A stretch of DNA of 64,000 nt, from the NCBI GenBank assembly GCA_037445635.1, contig JBBIKC010000008.1, positions 1-64,000 on the forward strand, in the 5' to 3' direction. This document shows positions 41,060 to 49,374 of this stretch, piece after piece (the stretch's first letter is position 1; every line of letters begins with the position of its first letter). The DNA is from JBFMCC01 sp037445635 (lineage in GTDB: Bacteria; Chloroflexota; Anaerolineae; Anaerolineales; Villigracilaceae). Below the pieces are notes generated by a model, which had not been told where the DNA came from, did no database searches, and worked only from the letters and a program-made list of their open reading frames with translations. The position numbers and the translations under genes were made by a program.

Positions 41060-42185
41060 AATTCTTGCGATACACACGATGATTTTTGTATTCCACGCCG
41101 TTCAGGTTCTTCAGGTCGGCGCGCATCTGCTCGGTGGTCTCGGCCACCTGGGTCATCTCTACGTGACGGAACTGCTTGAAGCCCAGCAGGGTCAGCCCCA
41201 TTTCGTAATAAAGGATCGCATTACCGCCGTGACCCTGGAACTCGGGCAGGATGCCCATGCCGTTGACCGCCACCGTGTCGGTGCGGCGCAGATCGAGCAG
41301 GAGGCCTGCCAGCGTGAACAGATTGAGTTTACCTTTGGCGCGCTGTAACGCGGCAGAGACATCGTGGAAGGCGAACAAAAAGCCGACCACCTCTCCCTCG
41401 TGCACGATGATCTTGATGAGGCGGTGATCGGCGATGGTCATGATATTCTCCACCACGAAGTCAATCTCGCGCGGTGTGAACGGATAATACTCCCAGTTGC
41501 GGACGAACGCCTTGTTGTAGGCCTCGCCGATGCGCGGCGCCCACTGGATCAGTTCCTTCTTGTTCTTGAATCGCTTGACCTGCAAGTGGCCGCGCTCCAG
41601 GGCGCGCTGGGCAATGCGCTCGACGCGTTCGGGAATCTTGAACTGGTCGGCGGGCAGGAAACAGGAGACGAAGTCCACTTCTTTGACAAATCCCTGCGCT
41701 TCCACGAGCTGCTGGTAATACGGGAAGTTGTAATTGAGCATGGTCATCGTCTGGCGGTGCTCGTGACCGAAGACCAGAATCCCGTAGCCGTCCAGCGGAC
41801 CCATGCCCTTCGGCCCGACGAGGCTGTCCAGTCCGCGCGCCCGCGCCCAATCAAAGACCGTGTTGAACAACGCGGTCGCGGCTTCGAGGTCGTTCTCGCA
41901 TTCGAAGAAATAGAAGTCCGCCTTTTTGGTGTTGTGATATTTGTTGAAGGGCTTGTTCTCGATGGCGGCGATACGCCCCACGTCGCGGCCGCCGCGCACT
42001 GCCAGAAAAAAGTCCACGTCCGAATGTTCGTGGAAGGGATGCTTCTTGCGGTTCAACTGGTTGTAGGCGTCCACATCCAGCGGCGGCACCCACTGCGGAC
42101 AGTCCTTGTAGAGGCGGTGCGGCAGTTGCACGAAGCGCCTGACTTGCGCCCTGTTGTCCGTATCCACTTTTTCGATGGTGAGCAT
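41055..42185 (-). CDS. GNAT-like N-acetyltransferase of the YghO type
   Basis: 376 residues, GGGAGGCCTCATT before the ATG. The N-terminal half has VRRFVQLPHRLYKDCPQWVPP, a motif of a bacterial family close to GNAT; the C-terminal half shows a GNAT-like core with GEVVGFLFAF and a late VNGMGILPEFQGHGGNAIL (Q/RxxGxG/A-like coenzyme A site). Substrate unknown; relatives are annotated as possible acyl transferases. A minus-strand TATACT lies near 42225. The stop lies in a repeat. Confidence 0.78.
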   Translation of the reverse strand: MLTIEKVDTDNRAQVRRFVQLPHRLYKDCPQWVPPLDVDAYNQLNRKKHPFHEHSDVDFFLAVRGGRDVGRIAAIENKPFNKYHNTKKADFYFFECENDLEAATALFNTVFDWARARGLDSLVGPKGMGPLDGYGILVFGHEHRQTMTMLNYNFPYYQQLVEAQGFVKEVDFVSCFLPADQFKIPERVERIAQRALERGHLQVKRFKNKKELIQWAPRIGEAYNKAFVRNWEYYPFTPREIDFVVENIMTIADHRLIKIIVHEGEVVGFLFAFHDVSAALQRAKGKLNLFTLAGLLLDLRRTDTVAVNGMGILPEFQGHGGNAILYYEMGLTLLGFKQFRHVEMTQVAETTEQMRADLKNLNGVEYKNHRVYRKNL

Positions 42186-42253
42186 AATGAGGCCTCCCGA
42201 AAAATGAGTTGCTACCAGTATATAACACTTTTTGTGATATAGTCGCGCCCACT

Positions 42254-43474
42254 ATGAAACTCGCATCCCGCCTGGCCGCCCTGACCGAGGGCCTGCCTCG
42301 CGCTTACTGGCTGCTTTGGGTCGGCACGCTCATCAACCGCCTGGGCGGGTTCGTCGTCCCCTTTCTCACCCTTTATCTCACCAGCCAGCGCCAGATTCCC
42401 GTCAGCCAGGCGGCGTTGATGGTCTCGCTCTTCGGCGCGGGCTCGTTCGCCGCGCAACTCACCGGCGGCGAACTGACCGACCGTCTCGGCCGCCGCCCGG
42501 TTATGCTGACCAGTTTCCTCGTCACGCCGGTTGCGATGATGGCGCTCGGCCTGGTAACCTCCGTCCCGCTCATCGCTGTCTGCACCCTCCTGCTGGGATT
42601 CTTCACCGACCTGTATCGTCCCGCGGTGGGCGCGGCCATCGCGGACCTGGTCCCGCCCGAGGCGCGCACGCGCGCCTATGGATACAACTACTGGGCCGTC
42701 AACCTGGGATTCGCCATTGCCCCGCTTCTCGCGGGACTCCTGGCCGGGTATAACTACCTGTATCTGTTCATCGGCGACGCGTTGACCACCCTCGTCTTCG
42801 GCCTGCTCGTGCTCTTCGGCCTGCGTGAGACGCGTCCCGCCGCGGCCGAACACGCCGCGCACGTCACCCTCGGCGAGCGCATGACTCAACTCAAGCGAGA
42901 ACCACTCTTGCTGTGGTTCTCGTTATTGGCCTTGTTCTTCGGCATGGTCTACATGCAAAGCAACGTGACTCTCCCACTGGATATGCAGTCACATGGACTC
43001 GGCCCAAGTCTCTACGGCGCGGTCATTGCCATCAATGGCATTCTCATCGTGCTGGTGACCATCCCTGTCAGCAACGCGGCCGCTCACTGGCCGCGCTTCG
43101 AGACCATCGCCATCGCGGCGCTCCTGCTGGGTTTCGGCTTCGGCTTCAACGTCCTCGCGGACGACCTGTCGCTTTTCGCCGTCGGCATCGTCATCTGGAC
43201 TCTGGGAGAGATTTTGGGCACCGCTGTCGCCCCGGCCATCATCGCGGACCTCTCCCCCGTCGAACTGCGCGGACTATATCAGGGCATCTTCGGCTCGGCC
43301 TGGGGGCTCTCGTTCTTCATCGGCCCCCTGCTGGGCGGATGGATTTATGAACATCTGGGCGCGTCCGCTTTGTGGATCGGCTGTCTCGGGCTGGGGATTC
43401 TGCTGGCGCTGGGCTACCTCGTCATGAGCGCGCCCGCCAAAAGGAGGATGGCGCGGGCCCAGGGTCCAGAATGA
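42254..43474 (+). CDS. Major facilitator superfamily transporter
   Basis: 406 residues with 12 hydrophobic segments. The motif A between TM2 and TM3 is GGELTDRLGRRPVML, standard for drug and small-molecule antiporters, with a weaker copy in the second half. GLRETRP ends TM6 before a cytoplasmic loop. Probably an exporter; substrate unknown. TATAGT at 42238-42243 lies 10 nt before the ATG, so the leader is only about 3 nt. Confidence 0.9.
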   Translation: MKLASRLAALTEGLPRAYWLLWVGTLINRLGGFVVPFLTLYLTSQRQIPVSQAALMVSLFGAGSFAAQLTGGELTDRLGRRPVMLTSFLVTPVAMMALGLVTSVPLIAVCTLLLGFFTDLYRPAVGAAIADLVPPEARTRAYGYNYWAVNLGFAIAPLLAGLLAGYNYLYLFIGDALTTLVFGLLVLFGLRETRPAAAEHAAHVTLGERMTQLKREPLLLWFSLLALFFGMVYMQSNVTLPLDMQSHGLGPSLYGAVIAINGILIVLVTIPVSNAAAHWPRFETIAIAALLLGFGFGFNVLADDLSLFAVGIVIWTLGEILGTAVAPAIIADLSPVELRGLYQGIFGSAWGLSFFIGPLLGGWIYEHLGASALWIGCLGLGILLALGYLVMSAPAKRRMARAQGPE

Positions 43475-43494
43475 GGCGGACGACCTGTCCGTGG

Positions 43495-43500
43495 TATAAT
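43495..43500 (+). promoter_or_regulatory. -10 element, leaderless arrangement
   Basis: TATAAT stands 6 nt before the ATG at 43507 and no ribosome site is present; it starts the small-membrane-protein operon. Confidence 0.6.
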
Positions 43501-43506
43501 CAGGCC

Positions 43507-44106
43507 ATGCCCAAAGACAAACCGCCTCTCGATCCCGATGAAATCCTAGTCGCCGAGTTCGAGTACATCGCCAACAGCGCCTTCCAGGCCAACGAGGACC
43601 GAAGCAAGGCCGCTTCGTTCTTTTTGATCTCGGTCGGTTCACTGGTAGCCGCCATCTTTGGCGCGCAGGAATTGAGCACGCTGGAGGAAGTACCGCTCAC
43701 GCTGTATCGCGTGCTGGCGGGATTGTTCCTTGTGCTGACCATCCTCGGCGGGCTGACCATCGTCCAGTTGGCGCGTCTGCGTCTGGCATGGACCGAGGCC
43801 GCTCTCGCCATGAACCAGATCAAGGATTACTACGCCAAGCGGATGGAACTTGATCTAATGAACGCTTTTCGCTGGCGAACGAAGACTCTGCCGCCACCGT
43901 ACAAGCCAAATAGCATTTCTTATTACACCGCTTTGGAAGTGGCCCTGTTGAGCGGGTTGACATTCGGCGCGTGCGTTTACTTCCTGCAACTGGGCATTCC
44001 CTACACAAATTGCCTGTGGGCATTTACATTGAGTTCGGGCGCGCTGGCATTCATCCTGGGGCTTTTCATATACAAACGACTCTTGAGCAAAGGGAGAAGA
44101 CCATGA
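43507..44106 (+). CDS. Four-helix membrane protein of unknown function
   Basis: 199 residues. After a hydrophilic EFEYIANSAFQANEDRSKA helix come two TM segments (about 34-52 and 68-90), an amphipathic cytosolic stretch with QLARLRLAWTEAALAMNQIKDYYAKR, then two more TM (about 141-160 and 168-190). Helix-TM-TM-helix order recalls SLATT-type pore proteins of bacterial conflict systems, but no effector partner is near and this is only a resemblance. First gene of a four-gene operon; the stop overlaps the next start (ATGA). Confidence 0.65.
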   Translation: MPKDKPPLDPDEILVAEFEYIANSAFQANEDRSKAASFFLISVGSLVAAIFGAQELSTLEEVPLTLYRVLAGLFLVLTILGGLTIVQLARLRLAWTEAALAMNQIKDYYAKRMELDLMNAFRWRTKTLPPPYKPNSISYYTALEVALLSGLTFGACVYFLQLGIPYTNCLWAFTLSSGALAFILGLFIYKRLLSKGRRP

Positions 44107-44357
44107 GCAAATATCACACCGGCACCGAGGAGTTCCGCGTGGACGGCGAGCAACTGGTCGGCAAGATCAAGGAACTGCTCCACCAGGGCAACATCCGCCG
44201 CATCATCATCAAGGACAAGGACGGCAACGTCCTCATCGAAGTCCCGTTGACCATCGGGGTGGTCGGCGCGATCCTCCTGCCCGTCTGGGCGGCCATCGGC
44301 GCCATCGCCGCACTGGTGGCGGAGGCAACCATCGTCGTCGAGAAAAAAGATGCGTGA
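44103..44357 (+). CDS. DUF4342-like small membrane protein
   Basis: 84 residues, GGGAGAAGACC before the ATG. TEEFRVDGEQLVGKIKELLHQGNIRRIIIKDKDG, in parts, then EVPLTIGVVGAILLPVWAAIGAIAAL, matches the small DUF4342 domain: a soluble N-half and one or two hydrophobic helices. Function unknown. Overlaps both neighbours. Confidence 0.75.
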   Translation: MSKYHTGTEEFRVDGEQLVGKIKELLHQGNIRRIIIKDKDGNVLIEVPLTIGVVGAILLPVWAAIGAIAALVAEATIVVEKKDA

Positions 44358-44724
44358 AATGAGAGCATCGTTTTACCCGCGCTTCGCAGGGATGATCGCA
44401 CTGGCCGTGTCGATTCTGTCCGTCCTGCTGGGCGGAATCGGCTGGGCGCTGGGCTGGCGCACTTCCACCCAGTTCAGCAATGGATTTTTCATCGGCGGGG
44501 CCGTGCTTATTGTGCTGGGTGTCTTCTCGGTGATGGGCGGCTTTGCCCAGCGCGCCGATTTCAAAATGACGTACGCCCGCACGGCCAGCCCGGCCAACAT
44601 CGGGGAACGCGCAAAACAAATGGTCGCCGACATCAACCAGGGCTATAACGCCCTGATCTTCCTCACCTTGACCGGCGCGCTGTTGATCGGCATCGCCGTG
44701 TTAATCCCCAACCTGGCAGGATAA
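44350..44724 (+). CDS. Small membrane protein of unknown function
   Basis: 124 residues (a start at 44359 would drop three). Three hydrophobic segments: about 13-35, 44-64 and 100-121. Between them a basic loop with RADFKMTYARTASPANIGERAK. No family recognised. It overlaps the preceding gene and ends 3 nt before the next, so it belongs to the same operon. Confidence 0.65.
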   Translation: MREMRASFYPRFAGMIALAVSILSVLLGGIGWALGWRTSTQFSNGFFIGGAVLIVLGVFSVMGGFAQRADFKMTYARTASPANIGERAKQMVADINQGYNALIFLTLTGALLIGIAVLIPNLAG

Positions 44725-44727
44725 TCC

Positions 44728-45300
44728 ATGCCCCGCGACTACGCCGCACAATCCCCCACCGCCTTTCAACGACTGCCCGAATACGCGCGGGACGATGAAT
44801 GGATCCGCGCCTTCCTGCGCGAGGCCAAGGTCGGACACATCGCCACTTCGCGCGACGGACAGCCGTTCCTGAACCCCAGCACCTTCTGGTACGACGAGGC
44901 GAATCACCGCATCATCTTCCACTCGAATATCGCGGGACGCGTCCGCTCGAACATCGAGGCCAATTCCAAAGTCTGTTTGGAGGCGAGCGAGTTGGGGAAG
45001 ATGCTCCCATCCAACATCGCGCTCGAGTTTTCATTGCAGTATCGCAGTGTGATCGTCTTCGGCACAGCGCGGATTCTGGAAGGCCCCGAAGAAAAACGCG
45101 CCGCACTGTACGGCCTGATCCAGAAATATTTCCCGAAAATGACCGCGGGAAAAGAGTATCGCGAGATCACCGACAAGGAACTTGCACGCACATCGGTCTA
45201 TGCCATTGCCATCGAATCGTGGAGTGGAAAAGAGAACTGGAAAGACCGCGCCGACCAATCCGACGGATGGCCCGCGCTGGATGAGAAATGGTTCGAGTAA
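44728..45300 (+). CDS. Pyridoxamine-5-phosphate-oxidase-related flavin-binding protein
   Basis: 190 residues. FLREAKVGHIATSRDGQPFLNPSTFWYDEANHRIIFHSN, in parts, is the split-barrel fold of the FMN-binding PPOX/NimA class, with SNIEANSKVCLEAS and SVIVFGTARIL following. Most such proteins bind FMN, F420 or haem and reduce small molecules; the exact reaction is not determinable. Last gene of the operon starting at 43507. Confidence 0.85.
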   Translation: MPRDYAAQSPTAFQRLPEYARDDEWIRAFLREAKVGHIATSRDGQPFLNPSTFWYDEANHRIIFHSNIAGRVRSNIEANSKVCLEASELGKMLPSNIALEFSLQYRSVIVFGTARILEGPEEKRAALYGLIQKYFPKMTAGKEYREITDKELARTSVYAIAIESWSGKENWKDRADQSDGWPALDEKWFE

Positions 45301-45302
45301 AT

Positions 45303-46301
45303 CTACTTTCTCACCACGCCCAACCCGGGGCCATCAGGCAACGTCATCTTCGCCCCCTCATACGTCAATCCGCGATACGGATCGTTCTTGATCAGCAGCG
45401 GCCCGTCCAAATCGGCATAGTCGCACAGCGGCGCCAGGTGCGCGGCCGCGGTCACACCTACCGACGACTCGACCATGCAACTGAGCATGATCTGCATATC
45501 GTGCGCCCGCGCCGCGTGGATCATCCTCAGCGCCTCGCGAATCCCCTCGCTCTTCATCGTCTTGACCACTACCCCATCCACCGCGCCCGCCAGTTTGGCG
45601 ACATCGCGCGAGGTCTTGGCGGTCTCGTCCGCGAAGATGGGCGTAGTCACCTTCTGCGCGCGCAGTTTCTCCTTGAGCCAGAAGAAGCCTTCCACGTCAT
45701 CCACGGCCAGCGGCTGTTCGACAAACTCCAAATCATATTCCGCCAGACGCGGGATGAGACGAAGCGCCTGCTCGCGCGTCCAGCCCGCGTTCGCGTCGGC
45801 GCGCAGTTTCGCGTCTGTCGCTTCGCGGATGGCTGCGACCATTTCCTCATCGCGTTCGCTCCCCAGCTTGATCTTGATGATGGGATAACCGCTCTCCTTC
45901 GCTCGTTCCGCCATCGCGGACGGCTCGTCCATGGCGATGGTGAAGGAAGTCAATGGCAGGTTCTTCGGGTTCAATCCGAATAAACGATACAACGGCTGGC
46001 CCAGTCTCTTTCCCCACAGGTCGTGCAGCGCTTCGTCAATCGCCGAGCGCGCCGCGCGTGAACCGGCAGGCCGACGCGCCAGCACCGCATCCAGGTCGAA
46101 GGGGTCCTCGCCCAAATCGGGCACAGACTTGAGATACGCAATAATGCCCTCCTGCGTCTCGCCGTAATACGGAACGGCCGCGGCCTCCCCCACCCCGTCG
46201 TCGAGATAGACCAGCACATTACGCCGCTGGTCGCTCGCCCCGTGCGCCACGCGGAAGGTGGTCTTCAAGTCGAGCGTAATCGGTTCCCAGGATAACTTCA
46301 T
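45303..46301 (-). CDS. Dipeptide (L-Ala-D/L-Glu) epimerase, enolase superfamily
   Basis: 332 residues from MKLSWEPITLDLKTTF with GGAGAGGCGAG upstream. Enolase-type residues are in place: catalytic Lys in IIKIKLGSERD, metal ligands in LRADANAGWTRE, FVEQPLAVDD and IFADETAKTS, and the second Lys in VVVKTMKSEGI. KxK with a DxD-type end is the dipeptide epimerase signature. It epimerises L-Ala-D-Glu from murein turnover. The NlpC/P60 gene at 47284 would provide the partner step. Confidence 0.85.
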   Translation of the reverse strand: MKLSWEPITLDLKTTFRVAHGASDQRRNVLVYLDDGVGEAAAVPYYGETQEGIIAYLKSVPDLGEDPFDLDAVLARRPAGSRAARSAIDEALHDLWGKRLGQPLYRLFGLNPKNLPLTSFTIAMDEPSAMAERAKESGYPIIKIKLGSERDEEMVAAIREATDAKLRADANAGWTREQALRLIPRLAEYDLEFVEQPLAVDDVEGFFWLKEKLRAQKVTTPIFADETAKTSRDVAKLAGAVDGVVVKTMKSEGIREALRMIHAARAHDMQIMLSCMVESSVGVTAAAHLAPLCDYADLDGPLLIKNDPYRGLTYEGAKMTLPDGPGLGVVRK

Positions 46302-46316
46302 CTCGCCTCTCCAATT

Positions 46317-46469
46317 CATTAAACACAAAGGGGCACAAAGTCAACGAAGGTGGTTTGAGCGATGATTACAGTTATTCCTTTTCGATCATCGTCTGCGCTG
46401 GTCAAAGACAGAATCGAATGTTGCGCCGCTCATTAAACTTTGTGACCTTCGTGTCCTTCGCGGTTAATG
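46317..46469. repeat. Inverted-repeat element between epimerase and hydrolase
   Basis: The left end CATTAAACACAAAGGGGCAC and the complement of the right end (CATTAACCGCGAAGGACACG) are alike, and CAAAGTC/GACCTTCGTG parts also mirror. It belongs to the common CTTCGTGTCCTTCGCGGTTAA type. No open frame. Confidence 0.55.
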
Positions 46470-46476
46470 GATATTT

Positions 46477-47247
46477 TTATCCTTTCCCATCCAGGAACCC
46501 CAGCACCCTCGCAAGCCACTCTTCGCGCCGCTCCACATGTACGTTATGTCCCGTCGCTTCGGGGATCCATAACTCGGCATTGGGAATGTTGTTCGCGATG
46601 TACTGCGCGTGCCCGTCGGGCGCGTTGACCACATCCTCCGCGCCCTGGATGACCAGCACAGGCCTCTCCACGCGCGCCAAATCGGCGGGCGAATAATTCG
46701 GCTCGGAGATGATCTCTTTCATCGTCAGCCAAAGCAGGTCGCACCAGTACCCCGCGCCGTTCACTTCCTCGTGCAGACGAATCATCTCGTTCATCATATC
46801 GGGATTGTTCTTCGCCACGTACTCCGCGTCCATCACGATCGGCTCACGCTCGACGAGATAACGCGACACGTACGCGTTGGCCGCCTGCGGGATACACGTC
46901 TGCACCGCGTCGGGATGTTCCATCAATGTCACCAGCGCCACGTTCCCGCCGTTGCTATGGCCGATCACATGTGCCCGCTCATACCCCAACGCGCGCACGA
47001 ACGCGGCCGCGTCGTCCGCCAGTTCCGCGAACGAATAAGACTTGCGCGGGTTGTTCGATTTCCCATGCCCGCGGCAATCGGGCGCCAACACCCTGTAATG
47101 CTTTGCCAACGCCGGTGCGATCTCCGCCCAATCCGTCCGCCCGTCAACCGTCGAGCCGTGGATCAGCAGGATGGGCACGCGGCCCGGACGATCCTCCCCA
47201 TACGTCTCGTAAAAAATCCTCGCACCATTTACCTCGATGAATGCCAT
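46477..47247 (-). CDS. Alpha/beta hydrolase
   Basis: 256 residues. Fold motifs: ILLIHGSTVDG for the oxyanion hole, nucleophile Ser in AHVIGHSNGGNVALV, acid in LVIQGAEDVVNAPDG and His in EATGHNVHVERREEW. A cytoplasmic hydrolase with no signal; substrate unknown. Its promoter overlaps that of the divergent NlpC/P60 gene. Confidence 0.88.
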   Translation of the reverse strand: MAFIEVNGARIFYETYGEDRPGRVPILLIHGSTVDGRTDWAEIAPALAKHYRVLAPDCRGHGKSNNPRKSYSFAELADDAAAFVRALGYERAHVIGHSNGGNVALVTLMEHPDAVQTCIPQAANAYVSRYLVEREPIVMDAEYVAKNNPDMMNEMIRLHEEVNGAGYWCDLLWLTMKEIISEPNYSPADLARVERPVLVIQGAEDVVNAPDGHAQYIANNIPNAELWIPEATGHNVHVERREEWLARVLGFLDGKG

Positions 47248-47283
47248 GCCGCAATCTTAACACAAACGCAGTAAAATCAGGCC
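47248..47283. promoter_or_regulatory. Very short divergent promoter region
   Basis: Only 36 bp separate two ATG codons. Minus strand: TAAGAT at 47259-47254, 6 nt before the ATG at 47247. Plus strand: TAAAAT at 47272-47277, 6 nt before the ATG at 47284. Each -35 region would fall over the other -10. Confidence 0.55.
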
Positions 47284-48276
47284 ATGCAAAACAAACTCGC
47301 CGACTTCGCCAAAACCGTGGACAACCGCACCTCGCTGTTCGACGTGCAGGTCGAGACGATTTCCGATGGGACCCTCATCCTCCGCGGACGCGTGCTCGAC
47401 GCTTCGCAACTGGACGAACTGCCCCGCCTCTTCCCGGACCTCAGGCTGGACACCGCCTCGATCCGCGTGCTCGACCGCCCGAACCTGCCGCGCCGTCACA
47501 TTGTCACCAACCTGACGGGGCTCTATGAGAAACCGACCTTCGGTATGCCCCTCTCCAGTGAACTGACTTTCGGCACTGAGCTGGAGATTCTGGACGAGGA
47601 AGGCCGCTGGGCGTTCACGCGTCAACGCGACGGGTATCTCGGCTGGGCGTACGCGCCCTTCATGGCCGGGGGACCCGCGCCCGCCGCGACGCACCTCGTG
47701 CTCGCGCCCGCCGTCGAACTGCGCGCCGAGGCGGACCAGACCGGCGCGGTCGTTACGCGGCTGGTCAGCGGCACGGGCGTGACCGTGACGGAGGTGCGCG
47801 GCGAGCGCAGCGAGTGGTCGCGCGTGGAGGCGAACAAATCGGGCTGGCTCCCCTCGCGTCATCTGCGCGCCCTCGCAGACCTCCCGCAATCCATCGAGGC
47901 GCGCCGCGCAATGCTGGTTCAGGACGCGATGCGCATGGTCGGCGTGCCGTATCTGTGGGGCGGCGTCAGCGGCAACGGAATCGACTGCTCGGGCTTCGTC
48001 CGCCTGCTCCACCGCTGGATCGGCTTCGAGGTCCCGCGCGACGCGGACTTGCAGCGCGACGCGGCGCATCCCGTCGAGCCGCCGCACGAAATCGGCGATC
48101 TGTTCTTCTTCGGCGAGAGTGGAAGCGCGCGCAAGGTCACACATGTGGGCGTCGGCCTCGGCGGCTGGACGGTGATCCATTCCTCGCGGAAAAACAACGG
48201 CGTGTACGTGGACGATCTGCAGCAAGCCGACTTCCTGCGCGAGAGTTATCTGGGCGCGGGCAGTTTTTTGAGGTGA
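47284..48276 (+). CDS. NlpC/P60 family endopeptidase with SH3-like domains
   Basis: 330 residues with no signal peptide. The N-terminal region (VETISDGTLILRGRVLDASQ) is followed by two SH3-like domains (about 70-130 and 140-200; VTNLTGLYEKPTFG, RWAFTRQRDGYLGWA). The C-terminal NlpC/P60 domain has the catalytic Cys in GNGIDCSGFVRLLHRW and His in VTHVGVGLGG. This is the YkfC build, a gamma-D-glutamyl-diamino-acid endopeptidase that trims murein peptides in the cytoplasm. The dipeptide epimerase at 45303 fits the next step. Confidence 0.85.
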   Translation: MQNKLADFAKTVDNRTSLFDVQVETISDGTLILRGRVLDASQLDELPRLFPDLRLDTASIRVLDRPNLPRRHIVTNLTGLYEKPTFGMPLSSELTFGTELEILDEEGRWAFTRQRDGYLGWAYAPFMAGGPAPAATHLVLAPAVELRAEADQTGAVVTRLVSGTGVTVTEVRGERSEWSRVEANKSGWLPSRHLRALADLPQSIEARRAMLVQDAMRMVGVPYLWGGVSGNGIDCSGFVRLLHRWIGFEVPRDADLQRDAAHPVEPPHEIGDLFFFGESGSARKVTHVGVGLGGWTVIHSSRKNNGVYVDDLQQADFLRESYLGAGSFLR

Positions 48277-48283
48277 TGGTTTC

Positions 48284-48703
48284 ATGAAATCTTTTCGCAA
48301 AGAACTCTGGTTCAACATCCCCTCGCGGCGCGGGTTCGTCAACATCACGCCGCAGGTGGAGGAGGCCCTGCGCGAGAGCGGGATTCGCGAGGGACTGGTG
48401 CTGGTCAATGCGATGCACATCACCGCCTCGGTCTTCATCAACGATGACGAACATGGCCTGCATCACGATTACGAACAGTGGCTGGAGCGGCTCGCGCCGC
48501 ACGAACCCGTGAGTCAGTATCGCCACAACGACACGGGCGAGGACAACGCCGACGCGCATCTGAAACGTCAGGTGATGGGACGCGAGGTGGTGGTCGCAGT
48601 CACCAACGGCCGCCTCGATTTCGGTCCGTGGGAGCAGATCTTCTACGGCGAGTTCGACGGCAGAAGAAGGAAGCGCGTGCTGGTAAAGATCATCGGTGAA
48701 TGA
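48284..48703 (+). CDS. YjbQ (UPF0047) family protein
   Basis: 139 residues, GAGGTGATGGTTTC before the ATG. RRGFVNITPQVEEALRESGI, VNAMHITASVFINDDEHGL and YRHNDTGEDNADAHLKRQVMG with the conserved His and Asp mark the UPF0047/YjbQ fold, reported to have thiamin-phosphate synthase side activity. The real cellular role is unsettled. Eight nt after the NlpC/P60 gene. Confidence 0.88.
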   Translation: MKSFRKELWFNIPSRRGFVNITPQVEEALRESGIREGLVLVNAMHITASVFINDDEHGLHHDYEQWLERLAPHEPVSQYRHNDTGEDNADAHLKRQVMGREVVVAVTNGRLDFGPWEQIFYGEFDGRRRKRVLVKIIGE

Positions 48704-48778
48704 GATTCCAAAGCCTGGAGGCCTTGGAGTCCGCGCCTAATCGAGGGCAATGCCTTCAGACATTGCAAAGGAGATAAG

Positions 48779-49300
48779 ATGCGGCTGAAAAATAAAATTA
48801 TTGCTACACCGGTGGCCGAAGATGTGGAAGACCTCGAATATTACGTTCCGCTCATGCGCTTGCAGGAGGAGGGCGCAACGGTGCTCACGGCCGCGCTCGA
48901 CCTCAGGCCGGTGCGCGGCAAAAACGGACTGACCATCACCCCCGATGCAACCATCGAATCGCTCAAAGCCGGTGAACTTTACGCGCTCATCATCCCCGGC
49001 GGCTGGGCGCCCGATAAACTGCGCCGCTACGATGTCGTGAAGAATCTCGTCCGCGAAATGGATGCGGCGAAGAAAATTATCGGCATCATTTGTCACGGCG
49101 GCTCGATCGCCGTCTCGGCGGGCATCGTCCGCAAAGGCGAGCGCGCCACAGGCTCGACGGGAATCAAGGACGATCTCGTCAACGCGGGGGCAGTTTGGGT
49201 GGATGAACCCGCCTTTCGAGACGGCAACCACGTTTGGGGTCGGGTGGTGGCGGATATTCCCGCGTTCTGCCGCGAGTTGGTGAAGGCGCTGTCAGAGTAG
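48779..49300 (+). CDS. DJ-1/PfpI family protein
   Basis: 173 residues, AAGGAGATAAG before the ATG. EDLEYYVPLMRLQEEGA opens the fold; ALIIPGGWAPDKLR and IICHGGSIAVSAG hold the nucleophile-elbow Cys, with His next to it as in PfpI and YajL relatives. The usual CHGPW is CHGGS here. Family members act as glyoxalases, deglycases or proteases, mostly under stress. Confidence 0.88.
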   Translation: MRLKNKIIATPVAEDVEDLEYYVPLMRLQEEGATVLTAALDLRPVRGKNGLTITPDATIESLKAGELYALIIPGGWAPDKLRRYDVVKNLVREMDAAKKIIGIICHGGSIAVSAGIVRKGERATGSTGIKDDLVNAGAVWVDEPAFRDGNHVWGRVVADIPAFCRELVKALSE

Positions 49301-49320
49301 GTCAGATGCGGAAATTAAAA

Positions 49321-49350
49321 GCAGCGGACGTTGTGAGGAACGTCCGCTGC
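49321..49350 (-). terminator. Terminator of the ABC operon
   Basis: GCAGCGGACGTT and AACGTCCGCTGC form a perfect 12-bp stem; on the minus strand TTTTAATTT follows. It is 25 bp past the ATPase gene end. Confidence 0.85.
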
Positions 49351-49374
49351 AGTTCCATGAGGGCGGCGGGAAGG

